From Paracoccus sp. (in: a-proteobacteria) (GTDB lineage: Bacteria > Pseudomonadota > Alphaproteobacteria > Rhodobacterales > Rhodobacteraceae), in assembly GCA_030538705.1 (NCBI GenBank), contig JAUNTL010000008.1, positions 1-54,661 of the forward strand: a stretch of DNA of 54,661 nucleotides, read 5' to 3'. Below are positions 7,566 to 18,195 of this stretch, piece after piece. Made by a program: the position numbers and the translations under genes. The notes under the pieces are model-generated. The model saw only the letters and a list, made by a program, of their open reading frames with translations. It did no database searches and was not told where the DNA came from. Each line of letters opens with the position of its first letter. Positions within the stretch are counted from its first letter, which is position 1.

Positions 7566-9422
7566 TCAGCCCCGGAAATGGTCGTGGATCTTTTGCGCCA
7601 GACCTTCGCTGATGCCCTCGACCGCCATCAGATCCGCCACCCCGGCCCTGCTGACTGCCTTGGCCGAACCGAAATGCGCCAGCAGCGCGCGCTTGCGCGC
7701 CGCGCCAACGCCGGAGATGTCATCCAGCGGCGTGGCCGAAACCGCCTTGGCGCGGCGCGCGCGATGGGTGCCGATCGCCCAGCGATGGGCCTCGTCACGC
7801 AGACGCTGGATGAAATAAAGCACCGGATCATTCATCCGCAGCGCCTTGGGCGGGCTGGCGATGCGGTGAAACACCTCTTTGCCATGATCGCGGTCGACAC
7901 CCTTGGCAACGCCGATGACGGGAATGTCCTCGATCCCGAGATCGGCCAGGATGCCGTCAACCGCGCTGATCTGCCCCTGTCCGCCGTCGATCAGCAAAAG
8001 GTCCGGCCAGGCCTCGGTCGCGCGGTCGGGATCATCCTTGAGCAGCCGCGCAAAGCGCCGCATCAGCATCTCGCGCATCATGCCAAAATCATCGCCCGGG
8101 GTGATCTCGGTGCCTTTGATGTTGAATTTGCGATACTGGTTCTTCATCCAGCCTTCGGGCCCGGCGACGATCATGCCGCCGACAGCATTGGTGCCCATGA
8201 TATGGCTGTTGTCGTAAACCTCGATCCGGCGGGGCGGGGCGGGCAGATCAAAGGCATCGGCCAGCCCTTCGAGAAGCCGGCGCTGCGCCGCGCTTTCGGA
8301 CATGCGCCGGCCGAGACTCTCGCGCGCGTTGCGCAGCGCGTTCTCGACCAGATCGGCCTTTTCGCCCCGGCGCGGCACGCCCAGAACCACCCGCCGCCCG
8401 GCCTTTTGCGACAGCACGTCACCCATCAGGTCCATATCCTCGACCCCGTGCGACAACAGCACCATGCGCGGGGGCACCTTGCCATCATAGAACTGCATCA
8501 GGAATGCCTGCATCACCTCGTCATGCGATTCCGCGCCACCCAGCCGGGGATAAAAATCGCGGTTGCCCCAGCTCTGATTGCCGCGGATGAAAAAGACCTG
8601 AACACAGGCCTGCCCGCCCTCCATATGCAGGGCGACGATATCGGCCTCGGGGATGGCGCGGGGGTTGATTGCCTGCACCGACTGGATCGCCGTCAGCGCC
8701 TTGATCCGGTCGCGCAGGGCGGCGGCGCGTTCATATTCCATCGCTTCGGAGGCACGCGCCATCTCGCCGGCAAGCTCGGCCTGAATGCGCGTGGATTTTC
8801 CCTGCAAGAACAGCTCTGCATCGGCAACAAGCGCGGCATATTCATGTTCGGATATCCGGCCCACACAGGGGGCGCTGCACCGCTTGATCTGATACATCAG
8901 GCAAGGGCGCGTCCGCGCCTCGAATACGGCATCGGTGCAGTTGCGCAGCAAAAACACGCGCTGCAACTGGTTCAGCGTCCGGTTCACCGCCATGCCGCTG
9001 GCAAAGGGGCCGTAATAGTCACCCTTTTCCGACTTTGCGCCGCGGTGTTTCTTGATCTGGGCAAAGGGATGAGACTTGGCGACGAGGATGTTGGGAAATG
9101 ACTTGTCGTCGCGCAGCAGCACGTTATAGCGCGGCTTCAGCTGCTTGATCAGGTTCTGTTCCAGCAGCAGCGCCTCGGTTTCGGTGCGCGTGGTCAGGAA
9201 CATCATCGAACAGGTTTCGCGGATCATCCGCGCGATGCGCACGGTATGGCCATGCCCGCGCGCATAATTCGAGACCCGCGCGCGCAGATCGCGCGCCTTG
9301 CCGACATAAAGAACATCGCCCTTTTCGCCCAGCATCCGATAGACGCCCGGACTGGTATCCAGTGTCTTGAGATAGTCCGCGATAAGGGCCTGGCCGGTCA
9401 GTTGGCGAGAGGAATCGGTCAT
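7566..9422 (-). CDS. uvrC: Excinuclease ABC subunit C
   Basis: 618 aa. Makes both incisions in nucleotide-excision repair after UvrAB damage loading. Domains in order: GIY-YIG nuclease (about 22-100, [20 protein letters not shown]), cysteine cluster with [15 protein letters not shown] (about 172-186), UVR motif (about 212-245, [20 protein letters not shown]), RNase H-like 5' incision domain (about 395-555, [20 protein letters not shown] and [11 protein letters not shown] with catalytic Asp), and C-terminal helix-hairpin-helix pair ([18 protein letters not shown] and [16 protein letters not shown]). Full length. Upstream lies a 300-bp AT-richer interval that must hold its promoter. Confidence 0.97.
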   Translation of the reverse strand: MTDSSRQLTGQALIADYLKTLDTSPGVYRMLGEKGDVLYVGKARDLRARVSNYARGHGHTVRIARMIRETCSMMFLTTRTETEALLLEQNLIKQLKPRYNVLLRDDKSFPNILVAKSHPFAQIKKHRGAKSEKGDYYGPFASGMAVNRTLNQLQRVFLLRNCTDAVFEARTRPCLMYQIKRCSAPCVGRISEHEYAALVADAELFLQGKSTRIQAELAGEMARASEAMEYERAAALRDRIKALTAIQSVQAINPRAIPEADIVALHMEGGQACVQVFFIRGNQSWGNRDFYPRLGGAESHDEVMQAFLMQFYDGKVPPRMVLLSHGVEDMDLMGDVLSQKAGRRVVLGVPRRGEKADLVENALRNARESLGRRMSESAAQRRLLEGLADAFDLPAPPRRIEVYDNSHIMGTNAVGGMIVAGPEGWMKNQYRKFNIKGTEITPGDDFGMMREMLMRRFARLLKDDPDRATEAWPDLLLIDGGQGQISAVDGILADLGIEDIPVIGVAKGVDRDHGKEVFHRIASPPKALRMNDPVLYFIQRLRDEAHRWAIGTHRARRAKAVSATPLDDISGVGAARKRALLAHFGSAKAVSRAGVADLMAVEGISEGLAQKIHDHFRG

Positions 9423-9722
9423 GGTTTACAGATGGGTGATTCTGGGGTCCGGCTGCAAGTTCCGGCGCCCGGATGCAAGAGACGATATGTCCACGGTTTC
9501 TGTGGATAACTCTGTGGGCGGGCTGTGACGATCAGATGTTTCACCAATAAAACAAGGTTGTTCCTGTGATTGCCTGTTTTTTGTGCAACAACGTAGGCCA
9601 TTGTTTTTAAATCATTCTTTATCTGCGCCGGGCAAGATCCTGAAAAACAATACTGAATCGTGACGGTTTTGTTAACGACCGTCGCAAAGTGGACAAAATG
9701 TCGCTTGTCTTCGCCTTGCCCG
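9423..9722. promoter_or_regulatory. AT-rich upstream region of uvrC with one consensus DnaA box
   Basis: 300 bp without a convincing gene, clearly richer in A/T than its surroundings between about 9520 and 9720. A perfect DnaA box TGTGGATAA lies at 9501-9509, and a 6-bp inverted repeat GACGGT / ACCGTC spans 9662-9683. No LexA-type GTTC-N7-GTTC site was found. It probably carries the uvrC promoter. Confidence 0.5.
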
Positions 9723-10499
9723 TTACTCCACGCCAAGGATATCGGGGGTCTGCCAGCCAAGGTGCTGACCACCATCAACGCAGATCAGCTGCCCGGTGAC
9801 GGCCCGCGCACCCAGCAGATAAGCCAGCGCATCGGCCACATCCTGCGGGTCGGCACCACGTTCAAGGATCGTTGCGGCACGCTGGCGGGCGAAATGCTCG
9901 GGCGACTGGCGCGCACCTTTCAGTGTCGGGCCGGGACCGATGGCGTTGACACGGATATCGGGGGCAAGCGCCTGCGCCAGCATCCGCGTCATGTCCCACA
10001 GCGCTGCCTTGGCGATGGAATAGGTCATGAATTCAGGCGTCGGTTTCAGCACCCGCTGATCAACCATGTTGACGATCAGCCCCGCGGCAACCGGCTCTCC
10101 CCCGTCGCGATGACCGCGCGGCGCCTGAGCGGCAAAGGCTTGCGACAGAACGAAGGGCGCGCGCAGGTTCGACCCGATATGGCGATCCCAGCCGGTCCGC
10201 GTGGCGGTGGCGATATTGTCATACTCAAAGACCGAGGCGTTATTGACCAGCACCGTCAGCTGACCCATCTCGGCGGCCACCCGGCCGACCAGGGCCTCGG
10301 CCGCCCCGATATCCAGAAGATCGGCGGCGAAACCCTGTGCCGCGACGCCGTGGCTGCGGGCCTTTGCGATCACATCCCCGGCCTCGGCCGCCGAGCCGTG
10401 ATAATGCACCGCGACATCATAGCCGCGCCGCGCCAGTTCAAGGACCATCGCCCGGCCCAGCCGGCGCGCGCCCCCGGTGACAAGTGCGACCCCGCTCAT
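9723..10499 (-). CDS. Pteridine reductase-like short-chain dehydrogenase
   Basis: 258 aa from ATG 10499, whose ATGA overlaps the stop of the antiporter gene. Several marks point to the pteridine reductase (PTR1/FolM) group rather than a general SDR: the cofactor motif TGGARRLGRAM (TGxxxRLG), VAVHYHGSAAEA as in PTR1, and a catalytic Asp in place of Ser exactly 13 residues before Tyr (MVDQRVLKPTPEFMTYSIAK), i.e. the D-x12-Y-x3-K triad. NNASVFEYD is the usual NNAS motif. Expected role: NADPH reduction of dihydropterin or dihydrofolate. Start at 10499 rather than upstream because the extension lies inside the antiporter gene. Confidence 0.88.
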   Translation of the reverse strand: MSGVALVTGGARRLGRAMVLELARRGYDVAVHYHGSAAEAGDVIAKARSHGVAAQGFAADLLDIGAAEALVGRVAAEMGQLTVLVNNASVFEYDNIATATRTGWDRHIGSNLRAPFVLSQAFAAQAPRGHRDGGEPVAAGLIVNMVDQRVLKPTPEFMTYSIAKAALWDMTRMLAQALAPDIRVNAIGPGPTLKGARQSPEHFARQRAATILERGADPQDVADALAYLLGARAVTGQLICVDGGQHLGWQTPDILGVE

Positions 10500-11428
10500 G
10501 TCAGCAGCAGCCACGAGAGATAGCCGGCATAGCCGGCCACAAGGCCCAGCCCGGTCAGCCGCCCGACGGGCAGGCGCAGCCACAGGAACGGCCCGACGAT
10601 CACAATACAGGCCAGCATCAGCCACAGATCAAGGCGCAGCATCTCGGCGGGGACATGCAGCGGGCCGAGGAACGAGGTGATCCCCACGATGGCCAGGATA
10701 TTGAACAGGTTCGAGCCGATGACATTGCCAAGCGCCATATCGGCCCGCCCCCGCAGCGCCGAGGCGACCGAGGCCGCCAGTTCGGGCAATGAGGTGCCGA
10801 TCGCGACCAGCGTCAGCCCGATCACCGCCTCGCTGATGCCAAAGCCGCGCGCAATATCCGCCGCCCCCGTGACCAGCAGGCGCGCCCCGATGGGCAGCAT
10901 GATCAGCCCGATTGCCAGCCACAGCGCAATCTTGCGCGGATGGCTGGTGCGGACCGGCAAGGCCGACGCACTCCCCGAGGCCCGGCCCGCGCGCGTGATC
11001 TGAAGCGTCAGCGTCAGCGCCAGCCCGGCCAGCAGCAGCGCGCCATGCCACCAGCGAAGCGGCCCGGCCAAACACAGGATGATCAGCGCCACCGAGGCGA
11101 GAACGGTATAGATCCAGCTGGATTTCAGTTCGGCGTCGTCGCTGACGACAGGCGCCACCATCGCAGTCAGCCCGAGGATCAGCAGAATATTCGCAATATT
11201 CGAGCCGACGACATTGCCAAGCGCAATCGCCGGCTTGCCGTCCCAGGCAGCCGCAACCGACACGATCAGCTCGGGCGCCGAGGTGCCAAAGGCCAGCACC
11301 GTCAGCCCGACAATGACCGGCGCGATCCCCAGCCGCAGCGCCAGCGCCACCGCCCCGCGCACCAGATAATCGCCGCCCAGAACCAGAAGGCCCAGCCCGA
11401 GGGCGATCAGCGCCAGATCAGCGATCAC
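10496..11428 (-). CDS. CaCA-family sodium/calcium antiporter (YrbG type)
   Basis: 310 aa from GTG 11428 (VIADLALIALGLGLLVLGG), chosen because homologues begin just before the first helix; this start overlaps the end of the 38-aa gene upstream by 11 nt. Ten hydrophobic segments and the two inverted alpha repeats of cation/Ca2+ exchangers are visible: AFGTSAPELIVSVAAAW...LGNVVGSNIANI and AIGTSLPELAASVASAL...LGNVIGSNLFNI, which form the ion site. Inner membrane. Its stop overlaps the ATG of the SDR. Confidence 0.9.
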   Translation of the reverse strand: MIADLALIALGLGLLVLGGDYLVRGAVALALRLGIAPVIVGLTVLAFGTSAPELIVSVAAAWDGKPAIALGNVVGSNIANILLILGLTAMVAPVVSDDAELKSSWIYTVLASVALIILCLAGPLRWWHGALLLAGLALTLTLQITRAGRASGSASALPVRTSHPRKIALWLAIGLIMLPIGARLLVTGAADIARGFGISEAVIGLTLVAIGTSLPELAASVASALRGRADMALGNVIGSNLFNILAIVGITSFLGPLHVPAEMLRLDLWLMLACIVIVGPFLWLRLPVGRLTGLGLVAGYAGYLSWLLLT

Positions 11429-11534
11429 GGCGCGGCAACCCAAGCAGCCGCGCAATGAACCGGCGCATACCGGGACCGACCGCGATGGCCAGGGCAATAA
11501 AGATCAGCAGAAACAGCAGGACCGATTTGATCAT
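11418..11534 (-). CDS. 38-aa single-helix membrane peptide
   Basis: Short gene between the S49 protease and the antiporter. Translation: MIKSVLLFLLIFIALAIAVG then PGMRRFIARLLGLPRRDR. One transmembrane helix (about residues 4-20) followed by a basic, arginine-rich amphipathic tail that should stay in the cytoplasm by the positive-inside rule. Its ATG overlaps the protease stop (ATGA at 11531-11534), and the antiporter GTG lies inside its 3' end, so it is translated as part of a four-gene coupled chain. It fills the gap exactly, which is strong support for it being real. No family recognised; it could be a subunit or stabiliser of the antiporter. Confidence 0.7.
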   Translation of the reverse strand: MIKSVLLFLLIFIALAIAVGPGMRRFIARLLGLPRRDR

Positions 11535-12349
11535 AGGCCGAACCTCTGAAATGCCGCGCGTTCCTCGATCGCGGCGATGGTTTCCCCCGCCAGCGCATCG
11601 GCAGAGATGCCAAAGCGGCGCAGAAAGGGCTGGCGGATGCCAAAGTTCTCAAACCGGACGTCATCACCGTAAAGCGCGCGCATCTTGGGTTGCAGATGGG
11701 CAATGCCGTCGATCAGACCCAGTTCCCGCGCACGGCCGGCCAGCCAGAATTCGCCGGTAAAGATATCCTCATCCGCCAGCCGCGCGCCGCGCCGGTCGCG
11801 CACCTGTGCGATGAAAATTGCGTGCATCTGATCCAGCAGCGCGCGCAGCCGGGCGATATCTTCGGGGTTCTGGGGGCGGAACATGTCAAGCTGCGATTTC
11901 GAGCGCCCGGCAGTATGGACACGCCGCTCGATCCCGTGACGGGCGATGAAATCCTGCAATCCGAAAGAGGCCGAGATCACGCCGATCGAGCCGATCACCG
12001 AACAGTCGTCGGACCAGATCTGATCAGCCGCGCTTGCCAGCCAGTAACCACCCGAGGCCGCGACATCCTCGACAAAGGCATGAACCGGCACCTCATGCGC
12101 GTCAGCCAGCCGCCGGATACGCGCGGCAATCAGCGATGACTGCACCGGCGATCCGCCCGGCGAATTGATCGCCAGCGCCACCGCAGCGGGGCGGCCACGT
12201 GTGAAGGCACGCTCGATCACCGGGGCAAGGGCGGCATCGTTCAGCCCGCCCCCGCCACCCCGCCCGGCGATACCGATGGCACCTTGCAGGCGCAGAACGT
12301 GAACGCGCGGCGCGCGGCGGAAAAAAGGCAGGCGGATTGGCAATCTCAT
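11531..12349 (-). CDS. S49 family peptidase (SppA/SohB-like)
   Basis: 272 aa from ATG 12349 (MRLPIRLPFFRR). Membrane-associated serine protease of the signal-peptide-peptidase family. Visible: INSPGGSPVQSSLIAARI (oxyanion region), DVAASGGYWLASAAD with the Ser nucleophile, SVIGSIGVISASFG, and TAGRSKSQLDMFRP with the catalytic Lys of the short, single-domain members. There is no clear N-terminal transmembrane helix, only a basic hydrophobic start. First gene of the coupled chain protease - 38-aa peptide - antiporter - SDR. Divergent from accA. Confidence 0.9.
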   Translation of the reverse strand: MRLPIRLPFFRRAPRVHVLRLQGAIGIAGRGGGGGLNDAALAPVIERAFTRGRPAAVALAINSPGGSPVQSSLIAARIRRLADAHEVPVHAFVEDVAASGGYWLASAADQIWSDDCSVIGSIGVISASFGLQDFIARHGIERRVHTAGRSKSQLDMFRPQNPEDIARLRALLDQMHAIFIAQVRDRRGARLADEDIFTGEFWLAGRARELGLIDGIAHLQPKMRALYGDDVRFENFGIRQPFLRRFGISADALAGETIAAIEERAAFQRFGL

Positions 12350-12394
12350 GCCCGACAGATAGGACGCCCGCGCCCGCGCGGCAAGCGTGCCGCG

Positions 12395-12443
12395 TTGCAA
12401 TCGGCGATCAGCCGCATCATATAGGCCCCAGAACAGACTGGGG
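12395..12443 (+). promoter_or_regulatory. accA promoter candidate and leader hairpin over the ribosome site
   Basis: TTGCAA (12395-12400), 17 nt, CATATA (12418-12423) is a plausible sigma-70-type promoter. Just after it a perfect 6-bp hairpin CCCCAG / CTGGGG (12426-12431 with 12438-12443, loop 6 nt) holds the only GGGG Shine-Dalgarno candidate, 6 nt before the accA ATG. Promoter strength is not provable by eye. Confidence 0.4.
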
Positions 12444-12449
12444 AACCGG

Positions 12450-13406
12450 ATGACCTATCTCGATTTCGAAAAGCCGCTTGCCGATATCGAAGGCAAGGCC
12501 GAGGAACTGCGCGCCATGGCCGGAAAGGATGATGGCGTCGATGTCGAAAAAGAGGCAGCAGCACTGGACAAAAAGGCCGGCGTGCTTCTGAAAGAAATCT
12601 ACGGAAACCTTGATCCGTGGCGCAAGACACAGGTCGCGCGGCACCCCGAACGGCCGCATTGCAACGCCTATATCAGCGCACTGTTCACGGATTATACGCC
12701 GCTGGCGGGCGACCGCGCTTTTGGCGACGACCATGCCGTCATGGGGGGGCTGGCGCGGTTCAATGACGCGCCCTGCGTCGTGATCGGGCATGAAAAGGGC
12801 AATGACACCCGTTCGCGCATCGAACACAATTTTGGCATGGCCCGGCCCGAGGGCTATCGCAAGGCGATCCGGCTGATGGATCTGGCCGACCGCTTTGGCC
12901 TGCCTGTCATCACGCTGGTCGACACGCCCGGCGCCTATCCCGGCAAGGGCGCCGAGGAACGCGGACAGTCCGAAGCCATCGCGCGCTCGACCGAGAAATG
13001 TCTGCAAATCGGCGTGCCTCTGGTGTCGGTCATTATCGGTGAAGGCGGATCGGGCGGCGCGGTCGCCTTTGCCACCGCGAATCGCATCGCCATGCTGGAG
13101 CATTCGATCTATTCGGTGATCTCGCCCGAGGGCTGCGCCTCGATCCTGTGGAAAGACGCCGAAAAGATGCGTGACGCCGCCGAGGCCCTGCGGCTGACCG
13201 CACAGGATCTGAAAAAACTGGGCGTGATCGACCGTATCGTGGCCGAACCTGTCGGCGGCGCGCAGCGCGACCCGCAGGCCGCGATCAGTGCCGTGGGCCG
13301 CGAGATTGCCGCCATGCTGAAGGATCTGTCGGGCAAAAGCCGCACCGAGCTGATCCGCGACCGCCGCCAGAAGTTTCTGGATATGGGCAAGACCGGGCTT
13401 GCCTAG
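12450..13406 (+). CDS. accA: Acetyl-CoA carboxylase, carboxyltransferase subunit alpha
   Basis: 318 aa. With AccD it transfers the carboxyl group from carboxybiotin to acetyl-CoA, the committed step of fatty acid synthesis. Start ATG 12450 gives the canonical [20 protein letters not shown]. Further signatures: [90 protein letters not shown] and [18 protein letters not shown]. Normal length. Divergent from the S49 protease gene. Confidence 0.96.
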   Translation: MTYLDFEKPLADIEGKAEELRAMAGKDDGVDVEKEAAALDKKAGVLLKEIYGNLDPWRKTQVARHPERPHCNAYISALFTDYTPLAGDRAFGDDHAVMGGLARFNDAPCVVIGHEKGNDTRSRIEHNFGMARPEGYRKAIRLMDLADRFGLPVITLVDTPGAYPGKGAEERGQSEAIARSTEKCLQIGVPLVSVIIGEGGSGGAVAFATANRIAMLEHSIYSVISPEGCASILWKDAEKMRDAAEALRLTAQDLKKLGVIDRIVAEPVGGAQRDPQAAISAVGREIAAMLKDLSGKSRTELIRDRRQKFLDMGKTGLA

Positions 13407-13627
13407 GCCGGGCTGACCGGGGTTGAGAGGCCGGCCCGCCGGCCCTCCGGGTGCAGCAAGATATTTCGGCCGGCCGCGCAGAGACAACCCGGCCGGCAAT
13501 GCGCCGTGAACGGCCAGCTGCGGCGGGACATGCGCCCATCGCAGCGGGCGGGAAACCGGCCGGACCGCGGCCGGGGCGCACCGCCGCGACAGCGCCATCC
13601 TGCGGCCGCCGCCATCCCCTAACCGGC

Positions 13628-13656
13628 TTGCCAAGCCGCGTTGTGCTGACTAGATA
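13628..13656 (+). promoter_or_regulatory. Candidate promoter of secG
   Basis: TTGCCA (13628-13633), exactly 17 nt, TAGATA (13651-13656), 29 nt before the secG start. The -35 is one mismatch from consensus; the -10 is weaker. Confidence 0.4.
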
Positions 13657-13685
13657 GGCCCGTCCGCATCTGAAAGGCCGTTCCT

Positions 13686-14174
13686 TTGGAAAACGTCGTC
13701 CTGACCGTCCACCTGATCCTCGCGCTGCTGCTGATCGGCGTCGTGCTTTTGCAACGCTCTGAGGGCGGCGGGCTGGGCATGGGCGGCGGCGGTGGCGGCG
13801 GTGGCGTCATGACCGGCCGGCAGGCCGCGAACGCGCTGACCCGCATGACCTGGATCATCGCGGCCGCCTTTATCGTGACCTCGATCTCGCTGACGGTGAT
13901 CGCCGCGCGCAATGCCACGGGCGGCTCGGTTCTCGATCAGCTCAATATCGGCGGCACGACCGCGCCGGACACGGGTTCGGCGCCGCAATTGCCGACCTAT
14001 ACCCCGCCGCCCGGCATCGGCCAGCCTGTGACGCCGCCCGCGCCCGAAGGCTCGCCCACCCCGGCACCGGCCACGGATGCCGCGGCCCCGGCCGCACCCG
14101 TTGCCCCGCCGGCCGCCGATGCACCAACGCAAGCGCCGGCAGCTGCGCCGGCCACGCCGCCCGCGGCCAACTGA
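13686..14174 (+). CDS. secG: Preprotein translocase subunit SecG with long C-terminal tail
   Basis: 162 aa from a TTG start (MENVVLTVHLILALLLIGVV), the N-terminus seen in this group; no ATG is available before the first helix. Two transmembrane helices (about 3-22 and 56-77), the glycine-rich loop LLQRSEGGGLGMGGGGGGGG between them, and RQAANALTRMTWI are SecG hallmarks. The tail after about residue 90 is a long Pro/Ala-rich segment (TPPAPEGSPTPAPATDAAAP...), longer than in E. coli SecG (110 aa) but common in this order. Stimulates SecYEG-dependent export. Confidence 0.92.
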   Translation: MENVVLTVHLILALLLIGVVLLQRSEGGGLGMGGGGGGGGVMTGRQAANALTRMTWIIAAAFIVTSISLTVIAARNATGGSVLDQLNIGGTTAPDTGSAPQLPTYTPPPGIGQPVTPPAPEGSPTPAPATDAAAPAAPVAPPAADAPTQAPAAAPATPPAAN

Positions 14175-14185
14175 CGACAGGCAAC

Positions 14186-14215
14186 ATCAGGGCGCGACAA
14201 TCCGCGCGCCCTGAT
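14186..14215 (+). terminator. Stem-loop after secG (no T tract)
   Basis: Perfect 11-bp stem ATCAGGGCGCG / CGCGCCCTGAT with an 8-nt loop, 12 nt after the secG stop. No T run follows, so it may work as a Rho-assisted or mRNA-stabilising 3' end rather than a classic intrinsic terminator. Confidence 0.65.
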
Positions 14216-14241
14216 CACATGGCACGACGTTGCGGTCCGCG

Positions 14242-14332
14242 TTGCGGCACGGAAAGTTCTCGGTTATATCTCTAATCCCGTGAACGGCGCCTTTCGGTGA
14301 CCGCGCAGAATACAGATTCGAACTCACGGGGG
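14242..14332 (+). promoter_or_regulatory. pyrG promoter and leader with 5'-end/ribosome-site hairpin
   Basis: TTGCGG (14242-14247), 17 nt, TATATC (14265-14270). Start would be expected near 14276-14280, which is a CCCG tract. From there CCCGTGA (14277-14283) pairs perfectly with TCACGGG (14324-14330), and the second arm runs into GGGGG (14328-14332), the ribosome site 5 nt before the pyrG ATG. The geometry is that of the E. coli pyrC/pyrD CTP-dependent start-site switch. Promoter and start are predicted, not measured. Confidence 0.5.
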
Positions 14333-14337
14333 CCGGC

Positions 14338-15984
<1,647 letters not shown>

Positions 15985-16351
15985 GGGTGCGGGCGCGGCT
16001 TGCAAGTTCCGCCGGCCACATCCGCCAACTGATCACGCGGACCGTCATTCCGCCCCCGGCATTTCCTATATGATGACGCGCCGCTGCGGGCATGCACACA
16101 GCCTGTCCTGACGCCGGGCCACGGGCGGTCGCAACCATAACGTGAACCCGACGAACGCGTGGCCGGCACATGCCGCCCCCGACGCCCGGGTCATCGCCCG
16201 GGCCTAAGGGTCTGCCGCGCCATGGCAGAACAGGCAATCCAGCCGATCCGTTCGATTTCAGGCAGCGTATTCTTATGAAATCAGGTTGTTGACAGCGGCG
16301 GGCCATCTACTCAACAACTGTTTATCTCTCCGGCTCATAAAGCGAGACATA
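15985..16351. other. 367-bp intergenic region with inverted repeat
   Basis: No credible gene. The only clear structure is an 8-bp inverted repeat GTTGTTGA / TCAACAAC (16285-16292 with 16311-16318) 34 nt before the next start codon, which could be an operator or leader hairpin for the 16352 gene. A direct GCCCGGG repeat (16185-16203 area) is noted but has no T tract after it. Confidence 0.6.
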
Positions 16352-17245
16352 ATGATTCTGCGGAACGAACCGGCCAGCCTGAACCCGGCACCTCGGCTCG
16401 CGGTTCTGATCCGTTGCCGCAAAGTTGGCGCAGAAGAACTTGATCTGGCTGAAACATTGCGTTCTTCCGGCGCCACGACGATACATTTCATGGCCAATCT
16501 GGATGATCACAAGGACACAGACGGCGCCTCTGGCATCATCCCGGTAAATACCCGCGAGCTGGCGCGGCTGAACATGACCGGGATGCCGCCGAACTGGGGC
16601 TGGCTCTATGGTGATATGTGTCTCTATCTCGCGCGCGCGGCTCTCCCCGACTGTCAGCGGTTTCTTATGGTGGAGAATGACGTTCTGTTCACCGGGGACG
16701 CCGCCGCCCGTCTGTTGCAGCTTGTCAATGGCACCGATGCCGCAGCGATGGCTGTCAGGCTTGCCCTACATGAGGAGATGCCAAAGCATTCGCGGCGGCT
16801 GGCGGCGCTCGGGTGTGATCCCCACGCGGGCTGTATCTTTCCGGTCGTATACGCAACCGCCGACACGATCGACCGCATGGCCGTGCTTCGCCGTGCAGCA
16901 CTTGCCGACAGACTTCTGCGGCTGAACGACGAGGCGATCCTGTCAGGCGTCGTCTTTCGCGATGCCCTGCCCTGTATCAGCCTTGATCAGGCCGAGCCGT
17001 CCCTGTTCAGCCCGGCCAGTTTCGAAACCAATCCGCCGCATCTGCGTGAAAGCGTCCTGCGCGAGACGACCGCGGCGGCCTGGCACCCGACCCATTCGCT
17101 GCAAGATGTGCTGGCACGCATCGCCGATCCCGCGCGCTCTTACGGTCCTTACCGCCTGCGTCAGATTCTCGCCGGTGCGTTACCGGAGGAACACGCCGCG
17201 ATCAGGGCAGCATTACGTCAGGCACGCGCTACAAAACCGACATGA
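16352..17245 (+). CDS. Uncharacterised protein, glycosyltransferase-like
   Basis: 297 aa from ATG 16352 (MILRNEPASLNPAPRLAVLIRC); the frame opens earlier but this start puts the first beta strand at the N-terminus. No annotated family recognised. The order LAVLIRCRKVG, a lone TTIHFMANLDDHKD, WGWLYGDMCLYLARAALP and RFLMVENDVLFTGDAAARLL resembles a GT-A fold, where the acidic VENDV would sit at the DxD metal site; HAGCIFPVVYATADTID follows. The C-terminal third (LRETTAAAWHPTHSLQDVLARI) is helical. No signal peptide or transmembrane helix. Could act on a surface glycan. Stands alone, 42 nt upstream of ppk2. G+C slightly lower than its neighbours. Confidence 0.6.
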   Translation: MILRNEPASLNPAPRLAVLIRCRKVGAEELDLAETLRSSGATTIHFMANLDDHKDTDGASGIIPVNTRELARLNMTGMPPNWGWLYGDMCLYLARAALPDCQRFLMVENDVLFTGDAAARLLQLVNGTDAAAMAVRLALHEEMPKHSRRLAALGCDPHAGCIFPVVYATADTIDRMAVLRRAALADRLLRLNDEAILSGVVFRDALPCISLDQAEPSLFSPASFETNPPHLRESVLRETTAAAWHPTHSLQDVLARIADPARSYGPYRLRQILAGALPEEHAAIRAALRQARATKPT

Positions 17246-17287
17246 ATCCGGGCTAAATCACCCTGAAACGCCGCTGGAGACGGACAG

Positions 17288-18193
17288 ATGACGAATGACC
17301 CGATGGACTGGCTGGAAGCCGAGCTTCAGGACACGCTGGACGAGGATTACGAGATCGAGCTGGAGGATGCTGTCCTGTCGCGCGAGATCAAGCAGATCTA
17401 CCGCGACGCCCATCCCGGTCAGATGGACCGCAAGCTTTACTTCCATGAGCTGCTGCGCCTGCAATCCGAGCTGATCAAGCTCCAGGACTGGGTCAGCCAT
17501 TACAAGCAGAAGGTCGTGGTCATTTTTGAGGGCCGCGACAGCGCCGGCAAGGGCGGCGCGATCAAGCGCATCACACAGCGCCTGAACCCGCGCGTTGCCC
17601 GTGTCGTCGCCCTGCCGGCGCCATCGGACCGCGAGAAATCGCAATGGTATTTTCAGCGCTATGTCCCGCATCTGCCGGCCGGCGGCGAAATGGTTCTGTT
17701 CGACCGCTCGTGGTATAACCGCGCAGGCGTCGAGCGGGTCATGGGCTTTTCCTCCGAGGATGAGGTTCAGCAGTTCTTTGACGACGTCCCCGAGTTCGAG
17801 CGCATGCTGGTCCGCTCGGGCATCCGGCTGGTGAAATACTGGTTCTCGATCACCGACGAGGAACAGCAGATGCGCTTTTTGATGCGCATCCACGATCCGA
17901 TGAAGCAATGGAAGCTCAGCCCGATGGACCTGCAAAGCCGCGTCCGCTGGGAATCCTATACCAAGGCCAAGGAAGAAATGTTCGAGCGCACGAACATCCC
18001 CGAAGCACCGTGGTATATCGTGCCCGGAAACGACAAAAAGCGTGCAAGGCTGAACTGCATGGCGCATCTTTTGTCACTGATGCCCTATAGCGAAGTCCCG
18101 CACGAGGATATCAACCTGCCCGACCGCGTCTTTAATCCGGATTACGAGCGCGAGGTGCTGCCGCGCGATCTGTACGTGCCGCAAAAGTATTAA
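17288..18193 (+). CDS. ppk2: Polyphosphate kinase 2
   Basis: 301 aa. PPK2 enzymes transfer phosphate between polyphosphate and nucleoside diphosphates. Visible: Walker A VIFEGRDSAGKGGAIKRI (about 79-96), lid-region EKSQWYFQRYVPHLPAGGEM, Walker B-like MVLFDRSWYNRAGVERVMGF, and RFLMRIHDPMKQWKLSPMD. The length and the complete single kinase domain fit class I PPK2, which mainly makes NTP from NDP. The N-terminal acidic stretch LEAELQDTLDEDYEIELEDA is a short extension. Cytoplasmic. No Pho-box-like site was seen upstream. Confidence 0.94.
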   Translation: MTNDPMDWLEAELQDTLDEDYEIELEDAVLSREIKQIYRDAHPGQMDRKLYFHELLRLQSELIKLQDWVSHYKQKVVVIFEGRDSAGKGGAIKRITQRLNPRVARVVALPAPSDREKSQWYFQRYVPHLPAGGEMVLFDRSWYNRAGVERVMGFSSEDEVQQFFDDVPEFERMLVRSGIRLVKYWFSITDEEQQMRFLMRIHDPMKQWKLSPMDLQSRVRWESYTKAKEEMFERTNIPEAPWYIVPGNDKKRARLNCMAHLLSLMPYSEVPHEDINLPDRVFNPDYEREVLPRDLYVPQKY

Positions 18194-18195
18194 AT

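Noticed and set aside
7578..9101. 507-aa plus-strand frame opposite uvrC
   Set aside because: Antisense shadow of uvrC; no motif and no ribosome site.
9540..9600. LexA box upstream of uvrC
   Set aside because: GTTC occurs once but without the second GTTC at 7-nt spacing.
9423..9722. Chromosomal replication origin
   Set aside because: Only one DnaA box, and none of the genes that normally flank alphaproteobacterial origins.
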